From contig NZ_JAPEPB010000001.1 in the NCBI RefSeq assembly GCF_026340565.1, forward strand, positions 310,001 to 374,000: a stretch of 64,000 nt of DNA, read 5' to 3'. The notes below the pieces were generated by a model. The model had not been told where the DNA came from, did no database searches, and saw nothing but the letters and a program-made list of their open reading frames with translations. This DNA is from Kitasatospora sp. NBC_01287. Its GTDB lineage: Bacteria; Actinomycetota; Actinomycetes; Streptomycetales; Streptomycetaceae. The position numbers were made by a program, and so were the translations under genes. Shown piece by piece: positions 8,970-19,451 of this stretch (its first letter is position 1; every line of letters begins with the position of its first letter).

Positions 8970-9012
8970 GCTCAAGGCGGTGATTGTTGAAGATTTAACA
9001 TCTAGCAAAGGA
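8970..9012. promoter_or_regulatory. Possible operator and ribosome site before pirin
   Basis: An AT-rich island in an otherwise GC-rich region contains the imperfect palindrome TGTTGAAGATTTAACA (about 8984-8999), followed by AAAGGAG. Such sites upstream of pirin genes suggest MarR-type control, but no MarR gene is present here. Weak evidence. Confidence 0.35.
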
Positions 9013-9020
9013 GAACTCCG

Positions 9021-9782
9021 ATGGCTTCCATCCTCGACGTCCGCCGCGCCGGCGAACGCTTCCACACCCGGGCGGGCTGGCTCGACTCCCACCACTCCTT
9101 CTCCTTCTCCCGGCACTGGGACCCCGCCAACACCCACTTCGGGCTGCTGCTGGTGAGCAACGACGACATCGTCGCACCCGGCACCGGCTTCGACACCCAC
9201 CCCCACCGCGACATGGAGATCGTCACCTGGGTGCTCGACGGCGCCTTGGTGCACCAGGACTCCGAGGGCCACAACGGCATCATCTACCCGGGCCTGGCCC
9301 AGCGGATGAGCGCGGGCAGCGGCATCCTGCACAGCGAGAAGAACGACTCCTGGACGCTGACCGGCGACCCCGAGCACCGCGATCCGGTCCACTTCCTCCA
9401 GATGTGGACGATCCCCGACGAGGCCGGGATCCAGCCGGGCTACGAGCAGCTCGACGTCAACGACGAGCTCGCGCGCGGCGGCTGGGTGACCCTCGCCTCC
9501 GGCATGGACCGGGACGCCGACCGGCGGGCCATCGCCATCCGGCAGCGGCACGCCGCGCTGCACGCCGCCCGGATCCGCCCGGCGGAGACCCTGCAGCTGG
9601 CCACCGCCCCCTTCACCCACCTGTTCGTCGCCCGCGGCAGCGCCGAACTGGAGGGTGCCGGCGAGCTGGCGACCGGTGACGCGGTGCGGATCACCGGCGC
9701 CGAGGGCCAGCGGATCACCGGCGGCCCGGCCGGCGCGGAGCTGCTGATGTGGGAGATGACCGCCGCGGCCCAGGTGGGCTGA
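9021..9782 (+). CDS. Pirin family protein (YhhW-like bicupin)
   Basis: A 253-residue two-cupin pirin. The metal-binding cupin motif is FDTHPHRDMEIVTWVLDGALVHQDS followed by GSGILHSEKN, giving His, His, His and Glu ligands near residues 55-105. Members such as YhhW show quercetin dioxygenase activity and others act as redox sensors. The C-terminal cupin (about 160-240) lacks clear ligands, as usual. The start is supported by AAAGGAG 8 bases upstream. It is a single gene with no evident operon partner. Confidence 0.9.
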   Translation: MASILDVRRAGERFHTRAGWLDSHHSFSFSRHWDPANTHFGLLLVSNDDIVAPGTGFDTHPHRDMEIVTWVLDGALVHQDSEGHNGIIYPGLAQRMSAGSGILHSEKNDSWTLTGDPEHRDPVHFLQMWTIPDEAGIQPGYEQLDVNDELARGGWVTLASGMDRDADRRAIAIRQRHAALHAARIRPAETLQLATAPFTHLFVARGSAELEGAGELATGDAVRITGAEGQRITGGPAGAELLMWEMTAAAQVG

Positions 9783-9864
9783 CGGGCCGCACGCCGCGCG
9801 GCGCGGCGGTGGGTACCGTGGAGGCAGGGGTCCGTGCGGGCCCCCGCCGACCAGGAGGTGTCCG

Positions 9865-10101
9865 ATGGCTGAAGCCGCGTACGAGCTGGTCTTCGTCCGC
9901 GTGATCGCCGGGCACGAGCACGAGGACGTCGTCCGGGTCCGGCCGGTCGGGACGAAGGGCCCGGGCGGCCATCCGGTCTACGCCGACGGGAGCGGAGCCG
10001 TCCGGGCCGAGATCAGCGACCAGGGCGAGATCCGGATGATGGCCACCACCGGTCAGCAGGACCTGCGCTCGCCGACGACCGTACGCCGGGTCGAGGTCTG
10101 A
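9865..10101 (+). CDS. Small conserved protein, DUF6296-like
   Basis: A 78-residue soluble protein: an antiparallel-looking strand (YELVFVRVIAG), a charged turn, then GGHPVYADGSGAVRAEISDQGEIRMMATTGQ. The GGHPVY and VRAEISD segments recall DUF6296 proteins that I associate with Kitasatospora; this is from memory and not checked. AGGAGGTGTCCG precedes the ATG, so it is very probably translated. Function unknown. Its stop codon is the first element of a 17-bp tandem array. Confidence 0.72.
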   Translation: MAEAAYELVFVRVIAGHEHEDVVRVRPVGTKGPGGHPVYADGSGAVRAEISDQGEIRMMATTGQQDLRSPTTVRRVEV

Positions 10102-10175
10102 ACCGGCTCGGGGCCTGAACCGACTCGGGGCCTGAACCGACTCGGGGCCTGAACCGACTCGGGGCCTGAACCGAC
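10098..10175. repeat. 17-bp tandem repeat starting at a stop codon
   Basis: 4.6 copies of CTGAACCGACTCGGGGC. The first CTGA contains the stop of the small DUF6296-like gene (10099-10101), and the CTGA recurs at 10115, 10132, 10149 and 10166. With a period of 17, the TGA triplets cycle through all three frames. Confidence 0.9.
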
Positions 10176-10280
10176 CGCACGGGCGGCGGCCACTCGTGTG
10201 GCCGCCCAGCGCGGCGGCTCAGCCCGGCGGCTCAGCGTGGCCTCCCGGAGCGCGCCGGTTCCGGCCGGTAGAACGGTGCC

Positions 10281-12227
10281 GTGCCTCGATTCCCAGCTGC
10301 CCTCCTCACCCTGGCGCTCGGCTGCGGCGCCGCCCTCACCGGCCCCGCCGCGGCCCAGGCCACCCCGCCCGACAGCGGACCCGCCGCGCTGCAGCGGCAG
10401 TTCGCCGCCGCCGCGACCGAGTTCGGCGTTCCGCGGAGCGTGCTGCTGGCGCTGGCCTACCAGGAGAGCCGCTGGGAGTCCCACCAGGGCAGGCCCAGCA
10501 CCACGGGCAACTACGGCGTGTTCGGCCTGACCGACGCCGACACCCCGCCGACCCACACCCTGGACGAGGCGGCCCGGCTGATCCACCGCCGGCCCGAGGA
10601 GTTGCGCGAGGAGAGCGCTCAGAACATCCGCGGCGCGGCGGCGCTGCTGACCTCGTACCAGAAGGCCCTCGGGGCACCGACCGACGGCGGGTCGGCCGGC
10701 TGGTACCGCGCGGTCGCCCGCTACGGGCAGGCCGGCGTGACGGGCACGCGGGCCGAGACGGCCGGGCGGGTCTTCGCCGAGCGGGTGTACCGGACGATCC
10801 GCACCGGCGCCGCGCGCACCACACCGGAGGGCCAGCGGGTGGTGCTGCCGGCCGAGCCCGGGCTGCGGCTGGAGGGGCCGACGCCGGGCGCGGGGCCCGA
10901 CACGGGGCCGGCGCCTGAAACCGGGGCGGCGCCCGGTGGCGGCGCGGCAACGGGCGACGGGGCGAGCGACCCGACGGCCGCCGCCCCCGCCCCCGCCGAG
11001 TGCCCGCCGGAGCTGGGCTGCGACGTCACACCCGCCGCCTACGCGCTGACCGACCCGCACGACCCGACGTCCTTCGGCAACTACAGCAAGGCCGACCGGC
11101 CGCAGGACGGTGAGCAGATCCGCTACGTGGTGATCCACGACACCGAGGGCGACTACCAGTCGGCCGTCTCCGCCTTCCAGGACCCGGCGGACCAGGCCAG
11201 CGCGCACTATCTGGTGCGGGCCGGCGACGGGCACGTCACCCAGCTGGTGCCGACCCGCGACATCGCCTGGCACGCGGCCAACAAGACCATCAACATGCAC
11301 AGCATCGGCATCGAGCACGAAGGCTTCGCGCTGCCGAAGACCAAGCCGACCTGGTACTCCGAGCAGCTGTACCAGTCCTCGGCCGAGCTGGTGCGCTACC
11401 TCGCCGCCCGGTTCGGCATCCCGCTGGACCGCGAGCACGTCTTCGGGCACGACGAGGTCCCCGGGCCGACCCAGCAGGCGATCAGCGGGATGCACTGGGA
11501 CCCGGGCACATTCTGGGACTGGGCGCACTACCTGGAGCTGCTGCACGCGCCGATCGATCCCGGCCTCGACCGGCCGCCGCTGCCCGGCGAGACGGTCACC
11601 ATCGCGCCGCCGTTCACCGCCGACAACGAACCCGCCGTGGCGGGCGTGGCGGCCCGGCCGGAGAACTTCGTCTACCTGCGCACCGGCCCGGCCGCCGATG
11701 CCCCGCTGCTGAACGGCGGCGGCACCGACGCCTCGGACTGGACCGACAAGGCGGTCACCGGCGTGCGGTACGTGGTCGCCGACCAGCGCGGCGACTGGAC
11801 GGCGATCTGGTACGGCGGCAAGGAGGCCTGGTTCGCCGATCCCGGCGGCAGCACCGCCAGGACGGACCGCCAGGGCGACCACCCGCAGCAGTTGGTGACC
11901 CCGCGGCCGGGCGCCGCGAGCGTCCCGGTCTACGGACGGGCCTACCCCGAGGCGGCGGCCTACGCCCCGTACCCGGCGATCTCCCCGATCGCGGTGGTGC
12001 CGCTCACCGCGACCATCCCGGCCGGGCAGGCCTACGTCTCGGTGGACGACGCGCCGCAGCCGGCGCAGTTCTACTACGACCAGAACATCAACGGCGACGC
12101 GCCGAACGACCGGACGCTGGTGGTCGGTCAGGAGAAGTACTACGCGATCCGCTTCAACCACCGGCTGGCCTTCGTGAAGGCCGCCGACGTCCGCCCGATC
12201 GCGGCGCAGGGGGCGAGCGACTGGTAG
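10281..12227 (+). CDS. Secreted N-acetylmuramoyl-L-alanine amidase with lysozyme-like N-terminal domain
   Basis: A 648-residue exported cell-wall hydrolase. A Sec signal (about 1-26, ending PAAAQA) is followed by a transglycosylase-like domain (FGVPRSVLLALAYQESRWES, about 53-72, with the YQESRW glutamate) and a Gly/Ala/Pro linker. The Amidase_2 domain (about 280-420) shows YVVIHDTEG, SAHYLVR, IAWHAAN, IGIEHEG and FGHDEVPGP, the zinc and catalytic residues of type 2 amidases. The C-terminal 200 residues look SH3-like and probably bind wall. The GTG start follows a possible -10 (TAGAAC, 10269-10274) by 6 bases, so the mRNA may be leaderless. Confidence 0.9.
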   Translation: MPRFPAALLTLALGCGAALTGPAAAQATPPDSGPAALQRQFAAAATEFGVPRSVLLALAYQESRWESHQGRPSTTGNYGVFGLTDADTPPTHTLDEAARLIHRRPEELREESAQNIRGAAALLTSYQKALGAPTDGGSAGWYRAVARYGQAGVTGTRAETAGRVFAERVYRTIRTGAARTTPEGQRVVLPAEPGLRLEGPTPGAGPDTGPAPETGAAPGGGAATGDGASDPTAAAPAPAECPPELGCDVTPAAYALTDPHDPTSFGNYSKADRPQDGEQIRYVVIHDTEGDYQSAVSAFQDPADQASAHYLVRAGDGHVTQLVPTRDIAWHAANKTINMHSIGIEHEGFALPKTKPTWYSEQLYQSSAELVRYLAARFGIPLDREHVFGHDEVPGPTQQAISGMHWDPGTFWDWAHYLELLHAPIDPGLDRPPLPGETVTIAPPFTADNEPAVAGVAARPENFVYLRTGPAADAPLLNGGGTDASDWTDKAVTGVRYVVADQRGDWTAIWYGGKEAWFADPGGSTARTDRQGDHPQQLVTPRPGAASVPVYGRAYPEAAAYAPYPAISPIAVVPLTATIPAGQAYVSVDDAPQPAQFYYDQNINGDAPNDRTLVVGQEKYYAIRFNHRLAFVKAADVRPIAAQGASDW

Positions 12228-12261
12228 CGGGCGAGGGGCCGGCAGCGGGCGAGGGGCCGGT
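12225..12261. repeat. 18-bp direct repeat at the amidase stop
   Basis: Two exact copies of AGCGGGCGAGGGGCCGG(C/T), at 12226 and 12244; the TAG stop at 12225-12227 straddles the first copy. Confidence 0.8.
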
Positions 12262-12288
12262 CCCGCGCCCGGGCGGGCTTGCCGGCCC

Positions 12289-13689
12289 TCAGTCCGAGGA
12301 GCGCCGCGCGGCGAAGACCCAGCCGCGCAGCAGCACGAAGCGCAGCACGGTCGCGGCCAGGTTGGCCCCGATGAGCACCAGCAGTTCGACCTGGTGCGAG
12401 GAATCGCCGCCGACCGCGTGCAGCCCCGCCAGCGCCCCGGAGGTCAGCGCCAGGCCGACGGCGAACACCGCCAGCCCCTGGGCCTGGTGGCGCACCGCCC
12501 CGGCCCGGCCGCGCACCTTGAAGGTCAGCCGGCGGTTGGCGGCCGTGTTGGCGAGGGTGGCCGGCAGCAGCGCGAGCGCGTTGGCCGCCTGCGGGCCGGT
12601 GCCCAGCCGGAGAGCCGCGTAGAGGCCCAGGTAGAGCAGGGTGCTCAGGCCGCCGATGACCGCGAACGCGGCCAGCTGGCGCACCGCCGCCGGGCGGGCG
12701 CCGCCGGCCGCCGGCCGGTCCCGCGGATCGTCGCCGGACGGGCGGCGCAGCGCGTCCAGCGGCAGCGCGCCGGTGGCCAGGGCCCGGCCGATCCGCCAGA
12801 CGCCCTTGAGGTCGTCGGTGGCGGTCCTGACGATCCGTACGCTGGAGTCGGGGTCGTCCACCCAGTCCACCGGCACCTCGTGGACCCGCAGGCCCGCGCG
12901 CTCGGCGAGGACCAGCAGCTCGGTGTCGAAGAACCAGCCGCCGTCCTCGACCAGGGGCAGCAGCCGGTGGGCCACCTCGGCGCGGATCGCCTTGAACCCG
13001 CACTGGGCGTCGGAGAAACCGGCCGCCAGGGCACCGCGCAGGATCAGGTTGTAGGCCCGGGAGATGAACTCGCGCTTGGGCCCGCGCACCACCCGCGCGG
13101 AGCGGGCGAGCCGGGAGCCGATCGCCAGGTCGGAGTGGCCCGAGATCAGCGGGGCGACCAGCGGGAGCAGCGCGTTCAGGTCGGTGGAGAGGTCCACGTC
13201 CAGGTAGGCCAGCACCGGCGCGTCCGAGGCCGACCAGACGGCGTTCAGCGCCCGGCCGCGCCCCTTGCGCTCCAGCCGCACCGCGCGCACCCGGGGGAAC
13301 TCGCCGGCCAGCTCGCGGGCGACGAGCGGCGTGCGGTCGGTGCTGGCGTTGTCCGCGATGGTGATCCGGAAGCCGTAGGGGAAGGTCTCGGTGAGGTGCG
13401 CGTGCAGGCGGCGCACGCACGGGGCCAGGTCCTCCTCCTCGTTGTGGACCGGGACGACGATGTCGAGGACCGTGCGGGTGCGGTCGGCCGGCAGGTGCTC
13501 CCGGGTCGGCAACTGCTCCCGGGTCGGCAGGTGTTCCCGGGCCGGCGGACGCTCCCGGGTCGGCGGCGCGGGGAGCTCCGGCAGCTCCGGGAGCACCCGG
13601 GGTGCGGCCGGCCCGGCGGACGGGGTGTCAGGGGTCGCACCGGGGCGGCGGGTCGGGGCGGCGACCGGCGGGGGCGGCGGAGTACTCAT
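12289..13689 (-). CDS. GT2 glycosyltransferase fused to a GtrA-like membrane domain
   Basis: A 466-residue DPM1-type polyprenyl-phosphate sugar transferase. After a Pro-rich N-terminus with four or five THLPTRE-like hexapeptide repeats comes the GT2 domain: DIVVPVHNEEEDLAPCV, IADNASTDRTP, and the metal-binding AYLDVDLSTDL. The second half (about 320-466) has four hydrophobic segments and the GtrA signatures FAVIGGLSTLLYLGL and ATLANTAANRRLTF. Such fusions make and flip lipid-linked sugars for wall or surface glycans. The 18-bp DNA repeat encoding the N-terminal hexapeptides lies at about 13490-13575. Confidence 0.9.
   Translation of the reverse strand: MSTPPPPPVAAPTRRPGATPDTPSAGPAAPRVLPELPELPAPPTRERPPAREHLPTREQLPTREHLPADRTRTVLDIVVPVHNEEEDLAPCVRRLHAHLTETFPYGFRITIADNASTDRTPLVARELAGEFPRVRAVRLERKGRGRALNAVWSASDAPVLAYLDVDLSTDLNALLPLVAPLISGHSDLAIGSRLARSARVVRGPKREFISRAYNLILRGALAAGFSDAQCGFKAIRAEVAHRLLPLVEDGGWFFDTELLVLAERAGLRVHEVPVDWVDDPDSSVRIVRTATDDLKGVWRIGRALATGALPLDALRRPSGDDPRDRPAAGGARPAAVRQLAAFAVIGGLSTLLYLGLYAALRLGTGPQAANALALLPATLANTAANRRLTFKVRGRAGAVRHQAQGLAVFAVGLALTSGALAGLHAVGGDSSHQVELLVLIGANLAATVLRFVLLRGWVFAARRSSD
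13490..13575. repeat. 18-bp in-frame tandem repeat in the GT2 gene
   Basis: Four to five imperfect copies of a unit encoding (T/A)RE-(H/Q)LP. The period is six codons, so the expansion is frame-neutral. Confidence 0.75.
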
Positions 13690-13809
13690 GCCTATGACCC
13701 TGCGCGCCGGGGCTGTTCCACCGGTGTGGCACGGATGTGGATCAGCTGTGGACGCGGCCCGGGGTCGCCGCGTGGGGACGGCGCCCGGGGACGGCGCGGC
13801 GGCCCGGGA

Positions 13810-15374
<1,565 letters not shown>

Positions 15375-15378
<4 letters not shown>

Positions 15379-16181
15379 GGGGACCCGGTCGTATCGGGTG
15401 ACGCGGGTGACACGGGTGACACGGGTGACTCGGGTGACTCGGCGGGCTTGATCTGGTAGCCCGCGCCCCGGCGGGTGTGGATCATCGGGGCGTGTCCCGC
15501 GTCGATCTTGCGGCGCAGGTAGGAGATGTACAGCTCGACCACATTGGTCTGGCCGCCGAAGTCGTAGGACCACACCCGGTCCAGGATCTGCGCCTTGCTC
15601 AGCACCCGGCGCGGGTTGCGCATCAGGTAGCGCAGCAGCTCGAACTCGGTTGCGGTCAGCTCGATCTGCCGGCCGGCCCGGGTCACCTCGTGGCTGTCCT
15701 CGTCCAGGGTGAGGTCGCCGACCACGATCAGCGACTCGGTCCGCAGCGCCGCCGCGCCCGAGCGGCGCAGCAGCCCGCGCAGCCGGGCCACCACCTCCTC
15801 CAGGCTGAACGGCTTGGTCACGTAGTCGTCGCCGCCCGCGGTCAGGCCGGCGATCCGGTCCTCGACCGAGTCCCGGGCGGTCAGGAAGAGCACCGGGACG
15901 TCCGGCACGTCCCGGCGCAGCCGGTACAGCACCTCCAGCCCGTCGAAGTCGGGCAGCATGACGTCCAGCACGACCGCGTCCGGACGGAAGTCGCGCGCGG
16001 CACGCAGCGCGCCGGCGCCGTCGGCGGCGGTGCGCACCTGCCAGCCCTCGTAGCGCAGGGCCATCGAGAGCAGCTCGGCGAGCGACGTCTCGTCGTCCAC
16101 CACGAGCACGCGCACGGGTGAGCCGTCGGCTCGGGACAGCTCGGGGCGGCCGGCGGCGGCCGGCGGTTGGAGTGCAGCCAT
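15375..16181 (-). CDS. OmpR/PhoB-family response regulator
   Basis: A 268-residue two-domain regulator. The receiver domain (about 22-137) has VVDDE, the phospho-acceptor D73 in VVLDVMLPDFDG, T101 and K123 in YVTKPF. The winged-helix DNA-binding domain (about 150-245) has ELTATEFELLRYLMRN, VLSKAQILDRVW and VVELYISYLRRKID. It lies upstream of and overlaps the kinase by 4 bp, so the two are translationally coupled. The last 20 residues are a repeat-derived Ser/Pro tail without structure. The stimulus is unknown; the arrangement resembles TcrXY/CseBC-type pairs but no target is evident here. Confidence 0.93.
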
Positions 16182-16445
16182 GGAACGACCTTCGGCGGCA
16201 CGCCTGAGAGCGGGCTGTCGCGAACCTGTGGATCCGCTAAGAAGGTCGGCCCGGGGCTCCCCCGAGCGCCACCGGTCCTCCCCCGGGGCTACCGCCGCAG
16301 GTGGAGCCGGGGGCCGGCTGATGCCAGGGTTTGCCCGCGCTTCAACCCGCCGCCGTATGTGCAGCGCGGGCCGGCGCTCCTAGGTTCGTCTCAGAACGGG
16401 CCCGCACCGAACGGCCCGAGTTCCTCACCAGGGAAGGGAACCGAC
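16182..16445. promoter_or_regulatory. Divergent promoter region, 264 bp
   Basis: Separates the minus-strand response regulator from the plus-strand I36 inhibitor. GTTTGCCCGCGCTTCAACC and TAGGTTCG (16381-16388) could form a promoter for the inhibitor, but the match is weak. No gene is supported. Confidence 0.4.
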
Positions 16446-16814
16446 ATGCTCAAGCGCGTCCTCTCGGCCGCCGCCGTACTCCTCGGGGTGACCACCTGCA
16501 TCGCCGTGGCACCGTCCGCCGAGGCCGCCGCTCCCCCGCCGTACTGCGACGCCGGATGGCTCTGCGCCTACTACGACGCCTCCTACGGTGGCGGCTCGCC
16601 GCAGCACGTCTCCGGGAACAACGACGACCTGACCGGCTTCGACCTCTTCTACAACATCCAGGGCGGCTCGCTCTACAACAACGGCACGCAGTGCAACGTC
16701 ACGGTCTACACCGGCAAGAACCGCGGCGGGTCCGCCTACCCTCTCAACCGCGGCACCGGCTGGAAGTCGATCGGCTCCAACCTGCCGCACATCGAGTCCA
16801 ACCACTGGTGCTAG
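16446..16814 (+). CDS. Secreted peptidase inhibitor, family I36-like (SMPI fold)
   Basis: A 122-residue exported protein. A Sec signal (LSAAAVLLGVTTCIAVAPSAEAA, cleavage near residue 27) precedes a mature domain of about 95 residues with CDAGWLCAYYDASYGGG, NNDDLTGFDLF and a C-terminal HWC. The two-Cys WLCAYYD start and the Asn/Gly-rich turns resemble the beta-gamma-crystallin fold of the Streptomyces metalloproteinase inhibitor SMPI and its I36 relatives. The ATG at 16446 follows GGGAAGGGAACCGAC; the open frame extends 5' but without a better start. The target protease is unknown. Confidence 0.8.
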   Translation: MLKRVLSAAAVLLGVTTCIAVAPSAEAAAPPPYCDAGWLCAYYDASYGGGSPQHVSGNNDDLTGFDLFYNIQGGSLYNNGTQCNVTVYTGKNRGGSAYPLNRGTGWKSIGSNLPHIESNHWC

Positions 16815-16827
16815 GTCGGGCCACGCC

Positions 16828-17778
16828 ATGAGACCCCGACCGCACGGCATCGCCGCGGTGCTGCTGGCGGTCGGCCTCGGTGCTGCCGGCTGCGCTCCCG
16901 CCGGCGGCACCGCCGCCGACCCGGCCCAGCCCGCCCCGTTCGGCAACGTGGTCGCCGGCGACCCCGCGACCCTCCCCGCGCTGCACCGGGCGTACGAGCA
17001 GGACACCGCCGCCTGCATGCTCGGGCGCGGGTACACCTACCATCCGGAGCCGCTCAGCACGCAGGACAGCAAGCCGCCGCGCAACCCGTACGGCCTGCTC
17101 ACGGCCACCGAGGCGGGCGCCGACGGCTACGGCCTGACCAGTGGCGCGCTCGCCGCGCCGCCCGCAGACCCGAACCAGGCCCGGAGCACCGACAGCGGTT
17201 GGAGAACGGCCCTGCTCGGCACCGCCGCCCACCAGGTGACCGTGCAGGTCCCCGGTGGCCAGGCGTTCTTCTACAACTCGGACGCCTGCCTGACCACCGC
17301 CGAGGACCAGCTGTACGGGCCCGACTACCAGCGCCTGCACAACACCTTCCAGGTGCTGACCAACCAGGTGCTGACGGCGGTCCAGCAGGACCCGCGCTAC
17401 CTGGCGGCGCAGCGCGACTGGGCCGCCTGCATGGGCCGGGCGGGCGTGGCGGTCAAGGAGTTGGCCGACGCGCCGGCCCTCGTCGGCGACCGGCTGGGGC
17501 AGGCGGGCCAGGATCCGGCCGCCGTACGCGCGGTCGGACTGGACGAGTTGCGCACCGCCCGCACGGACGCCGGCTGCCAGCGGAGCAGCGCTCTGGCCGC
17601 CGCCGTCGCGGCCGCCCAACCCGGTGCCGAGCGGGCCACGCTCGGCACCCACGCGGCCGACCTCGACCGGCTGCGCGCGCTCACCGGGGCGGCGGTGGCG
17701 CGCGCCACCACCGGAAATGCCCCTGCGGCGGGGCGGGTTGCGACGGCGGAACGCTCGACCACGGGCTCGGACGACTGA
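16828..17778 (+). CDS. Putative lipoprotein of unknown function
   Basis: A 316-residue protein with a clear lipoprotein signal: MRPRPHG, hydrophobic core IAAVLLAVGLGA and lipobox AAGC at about residue 22. The mature part is Ala-rich, mostly helical and carries paired Cys: AACMLGRGY near 68, DACLTTAED near 153, WAACMGRAG near 200 and AGCQRSS near 253. Two W/ACM elements suggest an internal duplication. It starts 13 bp after the I36 inhibitor stop without a good ribosome site and may be read from the same mRNA. I do not recognise the family beyond similar streptomycete lipoproteins. Confidence 0.75.
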   Translation: MRPRPHGIAAVLLAVGLGAAGCAPAGGTAADPAQPAPFGNVVAGDPATLPALHRAYEQDTAACMLGRGYTYHPEPLSTQDSKPPRNPYGLLTATEAGADGYGLTSGALAAPPADPNQARSTDSGWRTALLGTAAHQVTVQVPGGQAFFYNSDACLTTAEDQLYGPDYQRLHNTFQVLTNQVLTAVQQDPRYLAAQRDWAACMGRAGVAVKELADAPALVGDRLGQAGQDPAAVRAVGLDELRTARTDAGCQRSSALAAAVAAAQPGAERATLGTHAADLDRLRALTGAAVARATTGNAPAAGRVATAERSTTGSDD

Positions 17779-17824
17779 CCTCACTCGGCCGAGTGGACCA
17801 GCGCACCCCCCGTCCAGGGAGCCC

Positions 17825-19081
17825 CTAGCTCTGGCCGACCCGGCGGCGGCCGGTCTCGCGGGAGGCGGCCACCAGCGGGAAGGCGTAGTCGGCCATCCTG
17901 CTCTCGTACTCGCGCACGGCCGTCACCAGCGGCGCCCCGGTGCCGGCGGCGCGGGTGAGCGCGAGCAGCAGTTCGCCGGCGTCGCGCAGCGCGGTGTTGG
18001 CGCCCATCGCCAGCACCGGGCTCATCGCGTGGACGGCGTCGCCGATCAACGTGACCGGCCCCGGCTCCCAGCTCGGGCCGGGGACAGCGGTGGAGATCCG
18101 CAGCGGGAAGAGGGAGTCGGTGTCCCAGAGCCGCAGCAGCTCGTGCAGCTCCGGGTGCCAGTCGGGGCCGAACAGGCCGGTGGCCAGCTCCCGCAGGGCC
18201 GCCGGGCCCAGCCGCCGCAGCTCGGCGAAGTCGGGCAGGCCGGGGTGGCCGACCGGGGCGCCGACCAGGCAGGCCAGGTAGTCCTGGACCGGTGCCAGCG
18301 CGACCGGCGGGCGCAGCGCCCGCCCGGCCAGGTCGGGTCGGGTGGCGGGCTCCACCGGCCCCACGCCGAGGTGGGGGCGGCCGGGGCCGCCGGTGACCAC
18401 GGTGAAGATGCCCGCCATCGCCCACTCGGGGATCCGGGCCCGGGTGGCCGGGTCGAGCGGGATCCGGCCGTACACCAGGCGAAGGCCCGCGTCCTCGACC
18501 CCGGCGTGCGGCAGCAGCTGCCGGCGCACGGCGGAGCCCACACCGTCGGCGCCGATCAGCAGGTCGGCGGTGGCGGTGCTGCCGTCGGCGAACCGGGCGG
18601 TGACGGTGCCGTCCGGCTCGCGGCTGTGGTCGACCAGCCGCGCCCCGTGGTGCACCCGGTCCTCCAGCCCGGCGAGCAGGATCTGGCGGAGCGTGGGCCG
18701 GTCGAACGCGCGCGGTCCGGTGCCGGTTCCGGTGCCGGGGCCGCTGCTACTGCCGCTGCTACTGCCCTCGGGCCCGGTGGCGTCCGGCCCCGTGGCAGCT
18801 CGGTCGGCGAGCACCGCGAGCTGCCGGTCGCGCACCACGACGCGGGCAGGCGGGGCACCCGCCGTGTCCAGTGCGAGCTGACAGAGCGGCGCGGGCAGGC
18901 AGCGGCTCAGGCCGGTCAGGCCGGGCTCGTCGAGTTGGATGCGGTAGCCCTGCGGTCGGGCCCCCGGGTGGGCGTCGCGCTCGTAGACGTCGACGGGGAA
19001 GCCCTGGCGGCGCAGCCCCTGGGCCAGCGCGAGGCCGCCCAGGCCGGCGCCAATGATGATCACACGATACGTGCGGTGCAC
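17825..19081 (-). CDS. FAD-dependent monooxygenase (PHBH fold)
   Basis: A 418-residue class A flavin monooxygenase. Motifs: the N-terminal dinucleotide site VIIIGAGLGGLALAQGL (about residues 7-23), the DG-type LLIGADGVGSAVRRQL, and the FAD ribityl GD motif LIGDAVHAMSPVLAMGANTA. A Gly/Ser/Thr low-complexity insertion (about 100-120) interrupts the second Rossmann strand region. The frame is open to 19324 but GTG at 19081 follows AGAGGA and places GxGxxG at the expected position. The substrate is unknown. It is divergent from the acyl-CoA oxidase-like gene across a 370-bp region. Confidence 0.87.
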   Translation of the reverse strand: MHRTYRVIIIGAGLGGLALAQGLRRQGFPVDVYERDAHPGARPQGYRIQLDEPGLTGLSRCLPAPLCQLALDTAGAPPARVVVRDRQLAVLADRAATGPDATGPEGSSSGSSSGPGTGTGTGPRAFDRPTLRQILLAGLEDRVHHGARLVDHSREPDGTVTARFADGSTATADLLIGADGVGSAVRRQLLPHAGVEDAGLRLVYGRIPLDPATRARIPEWAMAGIFTVVTGGPGRPHLGVGPVEPATRPDLAGRALRPPVALAPVQDYLACLVGAPVGHPGLPDFAELRRLGPAALRELATGLFGPDWHPELHELLRLWDTDSLFPLRISTAVPGPSWEPGPVTLIGDAVHAMSPVLAMGANTALRDAGELLLALTRAAGTGAPLVTAVREYESRMADYAFPLVAASRETGRRRVGQS

Positions 19082-19451
19082 AGTCCTCTGCCTTCGTAGG
19101 TCGATCACGAAGGAAGGCACTGGCTCCCCGAAGACGGGGCAGGAACACCCGGTGACGGGTGCCGCTCCGAAACACCATTCAGGAGCGAATTTTTCGCGCA
19201 TTCCGTTGGAACGGGAGAGAACGTACCATGGTTCGCGGCCGGACCGGCGCCCGATCAGCGGTCGACCAGCGGTCGACCAGCGCCCGACCAGCGCCCGACC
19301 AGGGCACGACCGCAGCCCGACCACGGCACGACCACGGCACGTGGTCCATGTGACATATCATCAGATCTCCGAGTCGGGTCGCCGCGTACGCGGCCCCGGG
19401 CCACTCCGGCAGGCGCGGCCGTCGCCGGCCCCGCCCCCAGGAGCAGCGCTG
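19082..19451. promoter_or_regulatory. Divergent intergenic region with degenerate 10-bp repeats
   Basis: 370 bp between the monooxygenase and the acyl-CoA oxidase-like gene. It includes an AT-richer part (19170-19230) and about nine degenerate copies of CGACCAGCGC at 19247-19342. An ORF runs through on the plus strand but its codons here are repeat-derived and lack a start signal. TGACATATCATCAG (about 19350) may be a promoter element. Confidence 0.5.
19247..19342. repeat. Degenerate 10-bp tandem repeat
   Basis: Roughly nine units of CGACCAGCGC drifting to CGACCACGGC; not linked to a stop codon. Confidence 0.7.

Noticed and set aside
10098-10175. CRISPR array
   Set aside because: Short tandem repeats without spacers; no repeat of 23-40 bp with regular unique spacers and no cas genes anywhere in the window.
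10053-12161. 702-codon minus-strand open frame opposite the amidase
   Set aside because: Antisense to an amidase with intact signal peptide and catalytic motifs; no ribosome site.
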